This document shows, in pieces, positions 13,583-20,807 of a stretch of DNA of 22,123 bases. The translations under genes and the position numbers were made by a program. Positions within the stretch are counted from its first letter, which is position 1; the number at the start of each line of letters is the position of its first letter. The stretch lies in contig CAJUNQ010000029.1 of NCBI GenBank assembly GCA_910587835.1, forward strand, positions 1 through 22,123, given 5' to 3'. Origin of the DNA: an uncultured Oscillospiraceae bacterium. GTDB lineage: Bacteria; Bacillota; Clostridia; Oscillospirales; Acutalibacteraceae. Under the pieces are notes generated by a model. That model did not search any database and was not told where the DNA came from. It saw only the letters and a list, made by a program, of their open reading frames with translations.

Positions 13583-15624
13583 TGGCGGTTTATGACGGCT
13601 TTTTCGACGCGGCGCTGGACCCGGAGACCGGCAGGTTCGACCGGGAATATAACAGTGAGGACTTTACCGGCTATTTCGCGTCCTTTTTGGGGGACGGGGT
13701 GTGTCTGTGGAACAACCCTGACAGCCTGCGGGTGTCCCCAAAGGATGGCGGGGTGGAGGTGGCCCCGGGGTATTTGTTTTTGCAAGGCTATTGGCTGAAA
13801 AACGACAGCCCCTACCCTCTGGCGGGGCTGAGCGGCGGCTATGTGGCAGCTGCCCGGCTGAACACAGGGCTGCGCTTTCTGGAGCTCACGGCTCTGCCTA
13901 TGGCAGAGGCTTACCCCGACTGCCTGGTGCTGGCCCAGGTGGACGCAGCCGGAAACGTTACGGACACCCGCCGGGACCCGGAGCTGTGCGGGGTGGTGAA
14001 CGCCGCCGGAGAGCTCTCCGCTATGGCGGAGTATGCCATTGACTACATAGACCACCAGCTGGAAGACAGGCTGAAGGAGGCCGAGGCCCGGCTGGCCGCC
14101 CAGTCTGCGGAGCTGGACGAAAAGATTGCCCAGGTGGAGGGAGAGGCCGCCAAGCTGGCCCCGCCCCCCATTGGCACGGTGAAGTTTTCTGCCAGCCAGA
14201 CCATAGAGCCCGGCTGGCTGCGCTGCGACGGCTCCTTTGTCAGTCAGGACGATTACCCCGAGCTGGTGCAGGCTTTGGGCAAAGTGACGCCGGGGGTGGA
14301 GGAGTTCCGGGAGCTGCTGGAAGCTGACGGCGCAGAGCTGGTATCTAATGTCTGCCTCTACGAGGGTAAGGCCTGGATATACCTGGTCAAGTCGAAAAAG
14401 CTGGTGGGCCTGACAGAAAACGGCAGAAAAGAGATCTCCGTGGCTGGGGCCGACCGTCTGGTAGAGCTGTCGGCAGTGCCCACGGTGCTGTCAGTGTGCG
14501 GCGGGGCAGTGTATCTGGCCCAGAATAGCCAGACGGCGTCAACATTTGTTCTTTTGGAGTATACGGGATTTACGGGAAGTGAGGAGAGTATTTCCCTTAT
14601 AGAGCTGGATATCTCCCAACACGCCGCTGACCTGGACACGCGCTATTGTGTGCCCTATGTGACGGATGTGGCGGGAAAGAAGTATATGGCCCTGGGGACC
14701 CTTGATGAGGGGCGGTCTCAGGAGACCAGCTTTTCTACGATTCGCCTGCTGAAATACCTCAAGTGGACCGCCGGAAGCTTTCCTGACACGGAGGTCGAGC
14801 AGGTGGACCTTGCCCTGGTCAAAGTGCCCCAATCCACAAACAGTATATACGACTACGGCAACGCTGGGGCGGCACTTTTTGCCTTTCAGCAGAAGAATGG
14901 CGGCGACCTGCTGTGGATGCAGGACTATACATGGTCCTCAACTACCATGTACGACTACAGCGTCGTTTTTAAGGTTGGCATATGTTCTCAGATGCAGCAG
15001 CTATATGGTACGCCGATTACGCTAGGTCCATCGTCTGATCTTCCTTACCGATCGATGAAGCTTACCAAAGAAGAGGCTTTGAAAGACCCGTTTTTTCTGG
15101 AAATTTTTGCCACTAATTCCCCAGAGCCTGCTAGGAATGTTCTACCGGCGGCAGGGGGCAGTCAATACATATACCGGGCCAAAATAGAGGACCGCAGGCT
15201 ACAGTATATCGCCGGAAGGTATGAGCCCCGCACTGTCTACGACTATTATACCTCCCATGTTCTTCTGCCCTCTCGTGCCCGGCTGTTTCAAAATTCTATT
15301 TGCTATGCCAGCGCTCAGGGTATTTGGTTTGTGTTTGTGGGTACGGGGCTGCTGTTCACCCAAGACCTGCTCAGCGGCGGGTGGGGGTATCTGGACACCT
15401 CGGAGACAGTGGGGACCCTGATTCTGTTTGGGTCGCTGGAATACAGTCTGACGGAGAACGCCCTTTACCTCAGCGGCGTGGCCTCCGACGGCGTCCCAAA
15501 GCTGGGCGTGCTAAAGCTCCCCGCCCTGTACAACTATGCCAATGATGGCGCGTGGCTGCCCAACATGGCCAGCGACGGGGTGCCCGCCTATATCAAGGCA
15601 GAAGAACAGGAGGCGGCTTCATGA
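13582..15624 (+). CDS. Large tail fibre with baseplate-adaptor N-terminus, coiled coil and collar-like region
   Basis: 680 aa. Residues about 1-140 form a baseplate adaptor (GFFDAALDPETGRFDREYNS, GDGVCLW, GYWLKNDSP). Residues about 148-192 are a coiled coil (IDHQLEDRLKEAEARLAAQS onward), giving a trimeric stalk. Residues about 194-235 resemble the start of a tail-collar domain (PPPIGTVKF, GWLRCDGSFVSQDDYPEL). The remaining roughly 440 residues are beta-rich with Tyr/Trp-containing blades, likely the receptor-binding head; a propeller-like fold is possible. Strong RBS AAGGAGGACAAATA before ATG. The N-terminal domain is paralogous to the next gene. The distal coding sequence contains AT-richer patches compared with the adaptor. 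Confidence 0.75.
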   Translation: MAVYDGFFDAALDPETGRFDREYNSEDFTGYFASFLGDGVCLWNNPDSLRVSPKDGGVEVAPGYLFLQGYWLKNDSPYPLAGLSGGYVAAARLNTGLRFLELTALPMAEAYPDCLVLAQVDAAGNVTDTRRDPELCGVVNAAGELSAMAEYAIDYIDHQLEDRLKEAEARLAAQSAELDEKIAQVEGEAAKLAPPPIGTVKFSASQTIEPGWLRCDGSFVSQDDYPELVQALGKVTPGVEEFRELLEADGAELVSNVCLYEGKAWIYLVKSKKLVGLTENGRKEISVAGADRLVELSAVPTVLSVCGGAVYLAQNSQTASTFVLLEYTGFTGSEESISLIELDISQHAADLDTRYCVPYVTDVAGKKYMALGTLDEGRSQETSFSTIRLLKYLKWTAGSFPDTEVEQVDLALVKVPQSTNSIYDYGNAGAALFAFQQKNGGDLLWMQDYTWSSTTMYDYSVVFKVGICSQMQQLYGTPITLGPSSDLPYRSMKLTKEEALKDPFFLEIFATNSPEPARNVLPAAGGSQYIYRAKIEDRRLQYIAGRYEPRTVYDYYTSHVLLPSRARLFQNSICYASAQGIWFVFVGTGLLFTQDLLSGGWGYLDTSETVGTLILFGSLEYSLTENALYLSGVASDGVPKLGVLKLPALYNYANDGAWLPNMASDGVPAYIKAEEQEAAS

Positions 15625-16424
15625 TTACCACCGGCTTTGCCCTGGGCCAGTCCGGAGTGTGGACGGCGGGGCAGTTTTCTGAAATCATGCGCCTGGCTGC
15701 CGGAGACGGGGTGTGTCTGTGGGGCGGGGCGTTTGCCCCGGAGCTGTCTGGCATGACCGTTACTTTGGCCACGGGCTTTGCCCTTGTGGGGGGCCGCTGG
15801 CTGAAAAGCGACAGCCCGGTTTCCCTCAGCTTTCCCCCTCCCAGCATCCATGCCGACCGGGTGGACGCAGTGGCCGTGTGCGTGGAGGAGGGAAGCAAGC
15901 GGGTTGTCCTGCGGGTGCTGGCGGGAGTTGACCTGTCCGGCCTTCACGAAGGAGTGATGGACACAGCGGACGGCCCCGCTTTGGTGCTGTATACCTCCCT
16001 GATCCGCCGGGGAGCCCAGAGCGCGGGGGAGCTTGCCGACCACCGGAGAATGCTGCCCACCCTGGAGGAAACCACAGCGCAGGTGCTGCGGGCCTATGAT
16101 TTTGCTGTCTCCGGCGTGGACCAGGAGGTAGAGCGGCTTTTGGCCCTGGCCCAGGCAGCGGTTGACAAGGCCAGCGCAGCAGTGGAGGAGCTGGACAAGA
16201 CCCTTCAGGCTGCAGGGCGGGCCCCGGCTGTGGGTGATCTGGCTACAGCCCGGGTGCGTCCGGGCGACCACTGGCTTTTGTGCAGCGGGGGGCCGGTCCC
16301 TCCCCAGTACCTTGCCCTGGCCCTGCTTACCGGCCCCCTTCTGCCTGACGTCACCCCGCCGGACCCCAGGCTGGGGACCTGGATTTTTGCGGGAGAGCCC
16401 GCAGGAGAGGAGGGGGCAGCATGA
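15621..16424 (+). CDS. Tail fibre/baseplate protein, paralogue of the preceding fibre's N-terminus
   Basis: 267 aa. It shares the adaptor of the preceding fibre: GDGVCLWGG, a beta-strand region, and RWLKSDSPVSL. A helical segment follows (LRAYDFAVSGVDQEVERLLA, AVDKASAAVEELDKTL), then a short C-terminal domain with PGDHWLLCSGGPVPPQYL, reminiscent of a reduced collar domain. ATG overlaps the previous stop (ATGA) with AGGAGG about 8 nt upstream, indicating coupled translation. Role inferred: part of the host-binding baseplate, perhaps an accessory or competing fibre. The family assignment rests on the shared N-terminal pattern. Confidence 0.65.
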   Translation: MITTGFALGQSGVWTAGQFSEIMRLAAGDGVCLWGGAFAPELSGMTVTLATGFALVGGRWLKSDSPVSLSFPPPSIHADRVDAVAVCVEEGSKRVVLRVLAGVDLSGLHEGVMDTADGPALVLYTSLIRRGAQSAGELADHRRMLPTLEETTAQVLRAYDFAVSGVDQEVERLLALAQAAVDKASAAVEELDKTLQAAGRAPAVGDLATARVRPGDHWLLCSGGPVPPQYLALALLTGPLLPDVTPPDPRLGTWIFAGEPAGEEGAA

Positions 16425-17050
16425 TTCAGCTGTACGCGGACAAAAACAGGCTGACAATCCGCCAGTCAGAAACCGTGACCAGCGGGTCGGTGAACACGGT
16501 GGAGTGCCGCTTTACCTTCTCCCCCCACTGGGAGGGGCTGGAAAAGACGGCGGTATTCCGGGCCGGGGAGCGGACGGCGGCGGTGCTGCTGGACGAAAGC
16601 GGCAGGTGTACCGTGCCCTGGGAGGTATTGGAGAAGCCCGGCCGGACCCTGTCCGCCGGGGTGTATGGACGGGACCCGGAAGGAGGCCTGACGCTGCCCA
16701 CGGTGTGGGCGGACCTGCGGACCATTCTGGAAGGGGCCTCGCCGGGGGAAATGGCCCGGCCTCCCACCCCGGACCTGTGGGAACAGGAGCTGGCAAAAAA
16801 GGGCGACTCCCTGTCCTATGACGGCCTGAATCTCACCCTGCTCAGCGGGGAGAGGCCCCTGTCCTCTGTGCCGGTGGCGGGGGGAGGCGGGGCGGTTGTC
16901 TACCACTTCGGCCATGGGCTCAGACAGGATGGTCTGCATGTGTGGGTGGACGCGGTGGACGATTTTCACGGGGACAACACCCTGCCTATGACGGCGGCGG
17001 GAGTGTATGCCGCTGTGGGGAATATTGAGGCCCTGCTGGGGGCCATATAA
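16421..17050 (+). CDS. BppU-like baseplate/fibre protein
   Basis: 209 aa. The N-terminal domain (to about residue 110) has the pattern of upper-baseplate (BppU-type) adaptors of Firmicute phages: TVTSGSVNTVECRFTFSPHW, GLEKTAVFRAG, DESGRCTVPWEVL, and LPTVWADLRTILEG. The C-terminus ends in NTLPMTAAGVYAAVGNIEAL, a closing motif repeatedly seen in Clostridia phage proteins. The adaptor probably links receptor-binding proteins to the tail tip. ATG overlaps the previous stop (ATGA) and follows GGAGGGGG. It lacks a separate receptor-binding domain, so the following fibre genes may supply it. Confidence 0.72.
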   Translation: MIQLYADKNRLTIRQSETVTSGSVNTVECRFTFSPHWEGLEKTAVFRAGERTAAVLLDESGRCTVPWEVLEKPGRTLSAGVYGRDPEGGLTLPTVWADLRTILEGASPGEMARPPTPDLWEQELAKKGDSLSYDGLNLTLLSGERPLSSVPVAGGGGAVVYHFGHGLRQDGLHVWVDAVDDFHGDNTLPMTAAGVYAAVGNIEALLGAI

Positions 17051-17060
17051 GGAGGCGCGT

Positions 17061-17639
17061 ATGAGCGTAGCGACAGAGATATCCAGAATTCAGACCGGCC
17101 GCAACACCATCCGGGCCAAGCTGGTGGAGCTGGGCATGGCCCAGAACACCGACGGCCTGGACAAGCTGGCCTCGGCCATTGAGAAAATGGAGAACCGGGG
17201 GGCAGTGTCCGCCACCGTGCAGGAGGGGGACACCTATACCATCCCCAAGGGCTACCACAACGGCAGCGGCACCGTGTCGGGCGTGGCGGGGGGAGGCAAT
17301 TACAATCTCCAATCCAAGACTGTCACCCCCACCAAGCTGCAGCAGAACGTCACCCCGGACAGCGGCTTTTATGGTCTGTCGGACGTGACGGTGGCCCCCA
17401 TTCCCGAGTCCTATGCAGACGTGAGCGCGGTTACTGCCGAGGCGGCGGACGTACTCACGGGCAAGGTGATTGTCAGCGCGGCGGGAAAGACCGTGGCGGG
17501 CTCCATGCCCAACAACGGCCTGCTGGACAAGACCATTGACGGCCTTACCTCCCTGTCGGCGGACATTCCGGCGGGGTACTACAGCGGGGGTACGGTGAGC
17601 CTTTCCGGGGACATCGAGGAAGCCCTGGCCGCTATTTGA
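17061..17639 (+). CDS. Tail fibre protein with repeat-type shaft
   Basis: 192 aa. The N-terminal helix (SVATEISRIQTGRNTIRAKL, then NTDGLDKLASAIEKM) is a fibre-attachment module. The shaft has typical phage-fibre motifs: GDTYTIPKGYHNGSGTVSGV, SKTVTPTKLQQNVTPDSGF, YGLSDVTVAPIP and GSMPNNG. The C-terminus is a beta segment ending SGDIEEALAAI. AGGAGG is 5 nt before ATG 17061; an in-frame extension upstream overlaps the previous gene and is not needed. It probably acts with the adjacent adaptor and collar proteins. Confidence 0.75.
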   Translation: MSVATEISRIQTGRNTIRAKLVELGMAQNTDGLDKLASAIEKMENRGAVSATVQEGDTYTIPKGYHNGSGTVSGVAGGGNYNLQSKTVTPTKLQQNVTPDSGFYGLSDVTVAPIPESYADVSAVTAEAADVLTGKVIVSAAGKTVAGSMPNNGLLDKTIDGLTSLSADIPAGYYSGGTVSLSGDIEEALAAI

Positions 17640-17646
17640 GGTGGGT

Positions 17647-18279
17647 ATGAGCATAGAATCGGAGATCATGCGCATTCAGAAGAACATTGCCGACACCTAC
17701 GCAGCGGTTGCCGATATGGGCGGCACAGTCCCCGCCAGCCCCACCAGCGCCAGCCTTGCCGCTGCTGTGCGGAGCATCCCGGCGGGCTCGGGGGGCAGCG
17801 AGCCCGTGGGCACGGTGATCAGCTACATGGGCGCGACCGCCCCGGCGGGGTATCTCAGCTGCGACGGCGCGGTAAAGAACATCGGCGACTACCCGGCCCT
17901 GGCCCGGCACTTTGAGACACAGCTGGGCTCCGCCAATTACTTTGGGGGCGACGGTACGACAACCTTTGCCCTGCCGGACATGCGGAATCTGTTTTTGCGG
18001 GGGTATCATGGGAGCGCGGCGGCGTTGTCGGGGAACATTGGTAAAAAGCAGGAGGCGACAGACCACCTATACAGTGCTGGGACCACCACCTCACACAATT
18101 TCCCCGCCAGCGACAACGCGGGCCGCTGGGAGCCTAAGAACTATGATTCCCGCAAGGCAGCGCCATATCGCGGGGTGTATTTTACCGACGCCTGGGACGG
18201 GACGTATAATAACGGCTATCTCTCCTACACCGCCCGCCCTGTCAACATGGCGGTGCTATACTGCATCAAGGCGGGGTGA
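17647..18279 (+). CDS. Tail collar-domain fibre protein
   Basis: 210 aa. The N-terminal helix (SIESEIMRIQKNIADTYAAV, then TSASLAAAVRSIP) resembles that of the preceding gene and is probably the same kind of attachment module. Residues about 54-130 form a phage tail-collar domain: EPVGTVISYMGATAPAGYLS, CDGAVKNIGDYPALA, FALPDMRNLFLRGY. The C-terminus closes with PVNMAVLYCIKAG, as in short tail fibres. It is the last fibre gene before lysis. GTG 17641 is possible, but ATG 17647 is better spaced from the GAGGTGG region. Confidence 0.85.
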   Translation: MSIESEIMRIQKNIADTYAAVADMGGTVPASPTSASLAAAVRSIPAGSGGSEPVGTVISYMGATAPAGYLSCDGAVKNIGDYPALARHFETQLGSANYFGGDGTTTFALPDMRNLFLRGYHGSAAALSGNIGKKQEATDHLYSAGTTTSHNFPASDNAGRWEPKNYDSRKAAPYRGVYFTDAWDGTYNNGYLSYTARPVNMAVLYCIKAG

Positions 18280-18284
18280 ATCAT

Positions 18285-18431
18285 ATGCCAGAATACCCCT
18301 TCACCCCCCAGCTTCTGGACGTGCTTCCGGAGGAGTTGGCGGAGGTGTTTCGCGTCAGGGCAGTGGAAAGAGCCTGCCGCCCTATCGTTCCCTCTGTTAT
18401 ATTGTCAAATTATAAGGAGGTATCTCAAGTC
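18285..18431 (+). pseudogene. Short leader ORF resembling the N-terminus of a minor capsid protein
   Basis: ATG at 18285 opens a frame that runs, without a stop, into the holin. Its first 20 or so residues (MPEYPFTPQLLDVLPEELAE) recall the N-terminus of Clostridia phage minor capsid proteins, but the resemblance ends after about residue 23. The rest (RACRPIVPSVILSNYKEV) looks like translated non-coding DNA across the holin RBS. I read it as a gene fragment left by recombination or a short leader peptide; its real end is unclear. The family resemblance is from memory and not verified. Confidence 0.35.
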
Positions 18432-18692
18432 ATGAAAATCAACTGGAAAGTCCGGGTCAGAAATATCAATTTCTGGTTGGCCCTTATTCCGGCAGTGCTG
18501 CTGCTGGTGCAGGTGGTTGCTGCGCCTTTTGGGTACAACTGGGACTTTGCCGTGCTGGACCAGCAGCTGACAGCGATTGTCAACGCCTTGTTTGGGGTGC
18601 TGGCTATTCTGGGGGTAGTCAACGACCCCACCACGGCCGGGGCCAGCGACAGCGCCCAGGCCCGCACCTATGAAAGGCCGAAGGAGGGGTGA
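18432..18692 (+). CDS. Holin (phi LC3 family)
   Basis: 86 aa. MKINWKVRVRNINFWLALIP leads into a first membrane segment (about residues 14-32), then a short loop (GYNWDFAVLDQQ) and a second segment (about 45-60, IVNALFGVLAILGVV). The family signature VNDPTTAGASDS and a hydrophilic C-terminus follow. phi LC3 holins make the lesions that let endolysin reach the wall. ATG 18432 is chosen because a near-perfect AAGGAGG lies 11 nt upstream and the family N-terminus begins here. The longer in-frame ORF starting at 18276/18285 would add an unrelated extension. No endolysin gene is recognisable nearby. Confidence 0.9.
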   Translation: MKINWKVRVRNINFWLALIPAVLLLVQVVAAPFGYNWDFAVLDQQLTAIVNALFGVLAILGVVNDPTTAGASDSAQARTYERPKEG

Positions 18693-18695
18693 AAT

Positions 18696-19010
18696 ATGGC
18701 CGACTGTTCGCAGAGCTGCCCCATTGCCAACAAGGTGGACCGGTTGGAGGCGCAGCTGGACGAGCTGCAGGCCCAGAACGGGGACAGCCACCGGGAAATA
18801 TACGGCAGGCTGAACACCTTGGAGAGGGCCAGCGACGTGCAGGGGGCCCACTATGACGCCATTATGGAAAAGCTGGACAGCCTGGCCCGGAAGGTGGACG
18901 GATTGGAACGCAAGCCCGCTAAGCGCTGGGACGCGGCAGTGACTGCGCTGATCGGCGCAGTGGTGGGGGCTGTGGCAGCATATCTTATGGCCGGCGCGGG
19001 GCTGGGGTGA
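18696..19010 (+). CDS. XhlA-like accessory lysis/membrane protein
   Basis: 104 aa. An amphipathic coiled coil (about residues 10-75: VDRLEAQLDELQAQNGDSHR, then EKLDSLARKVDGLERK) is followed by a single C-terminal membrane segment (AAVTALIGAVVGAVAAYLMA). This coil-plus-TM layout is that of XhlA/hemolysin-type phage lysis accessory proteins, which partner holins at the membrane. The gene is 3 nt after the holin stop with GGAGGGGTG upstream. An alternative is a generic membrane anchor or spanin-like part. The next promoter begins immediately after its stop codon. Confidence 0.7.
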   Translation: MADCSQSCPIANKVDRLEAQLDELQAQNGDSHREIYGRLNTLERASDVQGAHYDAIMEKLDSLARKVDGLERKPAKRWDAAVTALIGAVVGAVAAYLMAGAGLG

Positions 19011-19039
19011 TTGACGGACTTCCCGGAATATGGTAAGAT
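19011..19039 (+). promoter_or_regulatory. Promoter with extended -10 before the right-end genes
   Basis: TTGACG (19011-19016), 17-bp spacer and TAAGAT (19034-19039), with TG at 19031-19032 giving an extended -10 (TGGTAAGAT). The untranslated stretch after it contains a partial hairpin (AAGC..CGG..CCG..GCTT, about 19049-19071). Confidence 0.6.
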
Positions 19040-19105
19040 AAAAGTGGAAGCCGGCCTTTGACCGGAGCTTGTCTGTCAACATATATGGAAGGATGCATAG
19101 CCCCG

Positions 19106-19456
19106 ATGAAAAAGAACAGCGTGGAAATGGAAAAGATTGACATTGGAACCCCTGAGACCCTGGCGTCGGAAATGTACCGGGAGCTCAAGCGGGCAAACCA
19201 GTTCAAGGAGAAGATCATTATTGCCCTGAGCGTGGCTGTGGTCGTTCTGATTCTGGGAATGGCCGGCCTGAGCTGGTATCACATTCACCAGTGGAGCCAG
19301 TTTGACACTGTGGTGGTGGACACCGGCGAGGGGGGCGGCAACGCCAACTATGTCCAGGGCGACAACCAGGGAGGTATTTTCAACAATGGCGAAGGTAGTA
19401 GTCAGGAAGCGGAAAGCGGGCAAGGGCAAGAGCAAGGGGACCCGGGTCAGACGTAA
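19106..19456 (+). CDS. Single-pass membrane protein, function unknown
   Basis: 116 aa. A cytosolic helical N-terminus (about residues 1-37, ETLASEMYRELKRANQFKEK) precedes one strong membrane segment (about 38-58, IIIALSVAVVVLILGMAGLSW). An outside tail follows: WSQFDTVVVDTGEGGGNANY and a low-complexity Gly/Gln/Glu end. Charge pattern suggests N-in/C-out. The same type of protein occurs next to a small HTH gene in Clostridia prophages, as here. Start uncertain: ATG 19106 is used, ATG 19085 is possible, and neither has an ideal RBS. It lies behind the extended -10 promoter, so it may be expressed independently of the late operon. Confidence 0.7.
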   Translation: MKKNSVEMEKIDIGTPETLASEMYRELKRANQFKEKIIIALSVAVVVLILGMAGLSWYHIHQWSQFDTVVVDTGEGGGNANYVQGDNQGGIFNNGEGSSQEAESGQGQEQGDPGQT

Positions 19457-19473
19457 ATAAGCGGGGTGGTCCG

Positions 19474-19677
19474 TTGAATCTTAAAACGGAGTTTACCCAC
19501 CTGGAATGTGAACGGTTCCGCCGGGAATGTAACTTTACGGACGATGAGCGGGCTGTGTTTGATTTGCGGGTCAAGGCCCGGACTGTCGTGGAGATTCAGC
19601 ATGCGCTTCATATGTCTGAATCTACGGTCAACCGTCGAATCAGAGGCATTAAGAAGAAAATATATAAGGTCATGTGA
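19474..19677 (+). CDS. Sigma-70 region 4 / LuxR-like HTH protein
   Basis: 67 aa. Residues about 22-64 (TDDERAVFDLRVKARTVVEI, HALHMSESTVNRRIRGIKKK) form a region-4/GerE-type helix-turn-helix. It has no other sigma domain, so it is not a full sigma factor; it probably binds DNA or RNA polymerase to adjust phage transcription. TTG at 19474 with GGGGTGG 4-5 nt upstream is the best start. It follows the membrane protein by 17 nt and is ended by a strong terminator at 19696-19730, so the two genes form one short operon. Confidence 0.8.
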   Translation: MNLKTEFTHLECERFRRECNFTDDERAVFDLRVKARTVVEIQHALHMSESTVNRRIRGIKKKIYKVM

Positions 19678-19695
19678 CAGCTTTATGACAGAAAA

Positions 19696-19730
19696 GAGAG
19701 AGAAACCGGATAGGTTTCCTCTCTTTTTTT
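19696..19730 (+). terminator. Rho-independent terminator after the HTH gene
   Basis: An 11-bp stem (left arm 19696-19707 with one bulged A, right arm 19713-19723) with a 5-nt loop is followed by TTTTTTT (19724-19730). It separates the membrane/HTH operon from the right-end cluster. Between it and 19830 no convincing promoter is seen. Confidence 0.88.
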
Positions 19731-19829
19731 ATGCGATAATGGAGGTAAGAGGAAAAGGGAAAGCCCCTGCGGCCAACGTCCGGCGTATAGTGGAACACAC
19801 ATTTTTGTTCTTGATTTTGGGAGGCGTTT

Positions 19830-19937
19830 ATGAAGGTTCCAGGCAAAGACAACAAAAATCAGCCTGCTCCCTGTCCCTGTGGCAGAAAAACATGCTGCCC
19901 CCATTGCGGGCTGTGCAAAAAAGGCGGACCTGCATGA
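19830..19937 (+). CDS. 35-aa cysteine-rich zinc-ribbon-like peptide
   Basis: Starts MKVPGKDNKNQPAP, then CPCGRKTCCPHCGLC, with six Cys and one His in 15 residues: CxC, CC and CxxC pairs that could bind one or two zinc ions or form disulfides. GGGAGG lies about 7 nt before ATG. Its stop overlaps the ATG of the next gene (ATGA), so translation is coupled. It could be an antitoxin-like or adaptor peptide for the neighbouring peptidase-like protein, or a nucleic-acid binder; no assigned function is known to me. Confidence 0.65.
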   Translation: MKVPGKDNKNQPAPCPCGRKTCCPHCGLCKKGGPA

Positions 19938-20326
19938 GCTGGGCCCGCCACAACCCCAACCCCCAGCGCAAAAGCGTGGGGGACTGCACGGTGCGGGCGG
20001 TTTCAGCCGCATTGGGCATGAGCTGGGAGGAGGCCTTTGCCGGCCTGTGCCTACAAGGCTTTTTGATGTGCGACATGCCCAGCGCAAACCATGTGTGGGG
20101 GGCCTATCTGCGGGAGCAGGGCTTTGCCCGGCGTATTCTGCCGGAGGACTGCCCTGACTGCTACACGGTTTCTGACTTTGCAGGGGACCATCCTGTGGGG
20201 ACCTATATCCTGGCCCTGCCCAGCCATGTGGTGTGCCTGCAAGACGGGGATTGGCTTGACACCTGGGACAGCGGTATGGAGGTCCCCCTTTATTATTGGG
20301 AGAGGAGCGAGGAAAATGGCGTTTAA
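19934..20326 (+). CDS. Papain-like cysteine peptidase candidate
   Basis: 130 aa. The N-terminus RHNPNPQRKSVGDCTVRAVS places a Cys after Gly-Asp at the head of a helix, as in papain-like/C39-like folds. The C-terminal half has SHVVCLQDGDWLDTWDSG, giving a His followed by Asp residues, so a Cys-His-Asp triad is plausible. This family is common in Firmicute phages and plasmids but, to my knowledge, without a proven substrate. It could process a virion protein, the adjacent low-complexity proteins, or act in lysis. An in-frame reading from 19508 exists, but the coupled ATG and family N-terminus support 19934. The stop overlaps the next ATG. Confidence 0.75.
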   Translation: MSWARHNPNPQRKSVGDCTVRAVSAALGMSWEEAFAGLCLQGFLMCDMPSANHVWGAYLREQGFARRILPEDCPDCYTVSDFAGDHPVGTYILALPSHVVCLQDGDWLDTWDSGMEVPLYYWERSEENGV

Positions 20327-20807
20327 CCCCTATCCATATCCCGGCTACCCCATGGGCGGGTATCAGCCGGGGGTATATGGCCCGGCTGTGCCGGACCAGC
20401 TGGCTCAGCTCCGGATGCAACAGGGCCAGCAGCTTCAGCCGGCGGCTCAGCCCCCTATGGCTCCCATACAGCAGCCCCAGCCTCAGGCTGAGGCTGGCGG
20501 TATTCTCTGGGTGCAGGGCGAGGCCGGGGCAAAAGCCTATCTGGTAGCCCCGGGCTGCACGGTGCAGCTGTGGGACAGCGAAAACCCCACCATTTATCTC
20601 AAGTCTGCGGACATGTCCGGCATGCCCTCCATGCGGGTGCTGGACTACACCGAGCGGGGCGGGGCCCCTGCCGTGCAGCAGGACCCACCCCAGCCAGTGG
20701 ACATGACCCAATACATCACCCGGGACGAGCTGGAGAGCATTCTGGCCGAACGCCTGAAGCGTCCTCAGCGTCCTCAGAAAGCAAAGGAGGAGACAGACAA
20801 TGGCTAA
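20316..20807 (+). CDS. Pro/Gln/Tyr-rich phage protein, probably virion-associated
   Basis: 163 aa. The N-terminal quarter is low complexity (MAFNPYPYPGYPMGGYQPG..), followed by a Gln/Pro stretch. A small beta domain at about residues 65-110 reads GGILWVQGEAGAKAYLVAPG, CTVQLWDSENPTIYLKS. The C-terminal helix is YITRDELESILAERLKRPQ. The middle domain, with its self-contained V.G..GAKAYLV..G..V.LWDSE pattern, recurs in many Clostridia phages beside the two following genes. I know of no demonstrated function; a structural or injected protein is a guess from context. ATG overlaps the previous gene by 11 nt with GAGG upstream. Confidence 0.75.
   Translation: MAFNPYPYPGYPMGGYQPGVYGPAVPDQLAQLRMQQGQQLQPAAQPPMAPIQQPQPQAEAGGILWVQGEAGAKAYLVAPGCTVQLWDSENPTIYLKSADMSGMPSMRVLDYTERGGAPAVQQDPPQPVDMTQYITRDELESILAERLKRPQRPQKAKEETDNG

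Noticed and set aside
13582..18279. Diversity-generating retroelement or invertase-switched fibres
   Set aside because: No reverse transcriptase, no template/variable repeat pair, no recombinase and no inverted copies of fibre ends are visible.
19508..19933. N-terminal extension of the peptidase-like frame
   Set aside because: It crosses the HTH gene out of frame and a strong terminator; the coupled ATG at 19934 is better.
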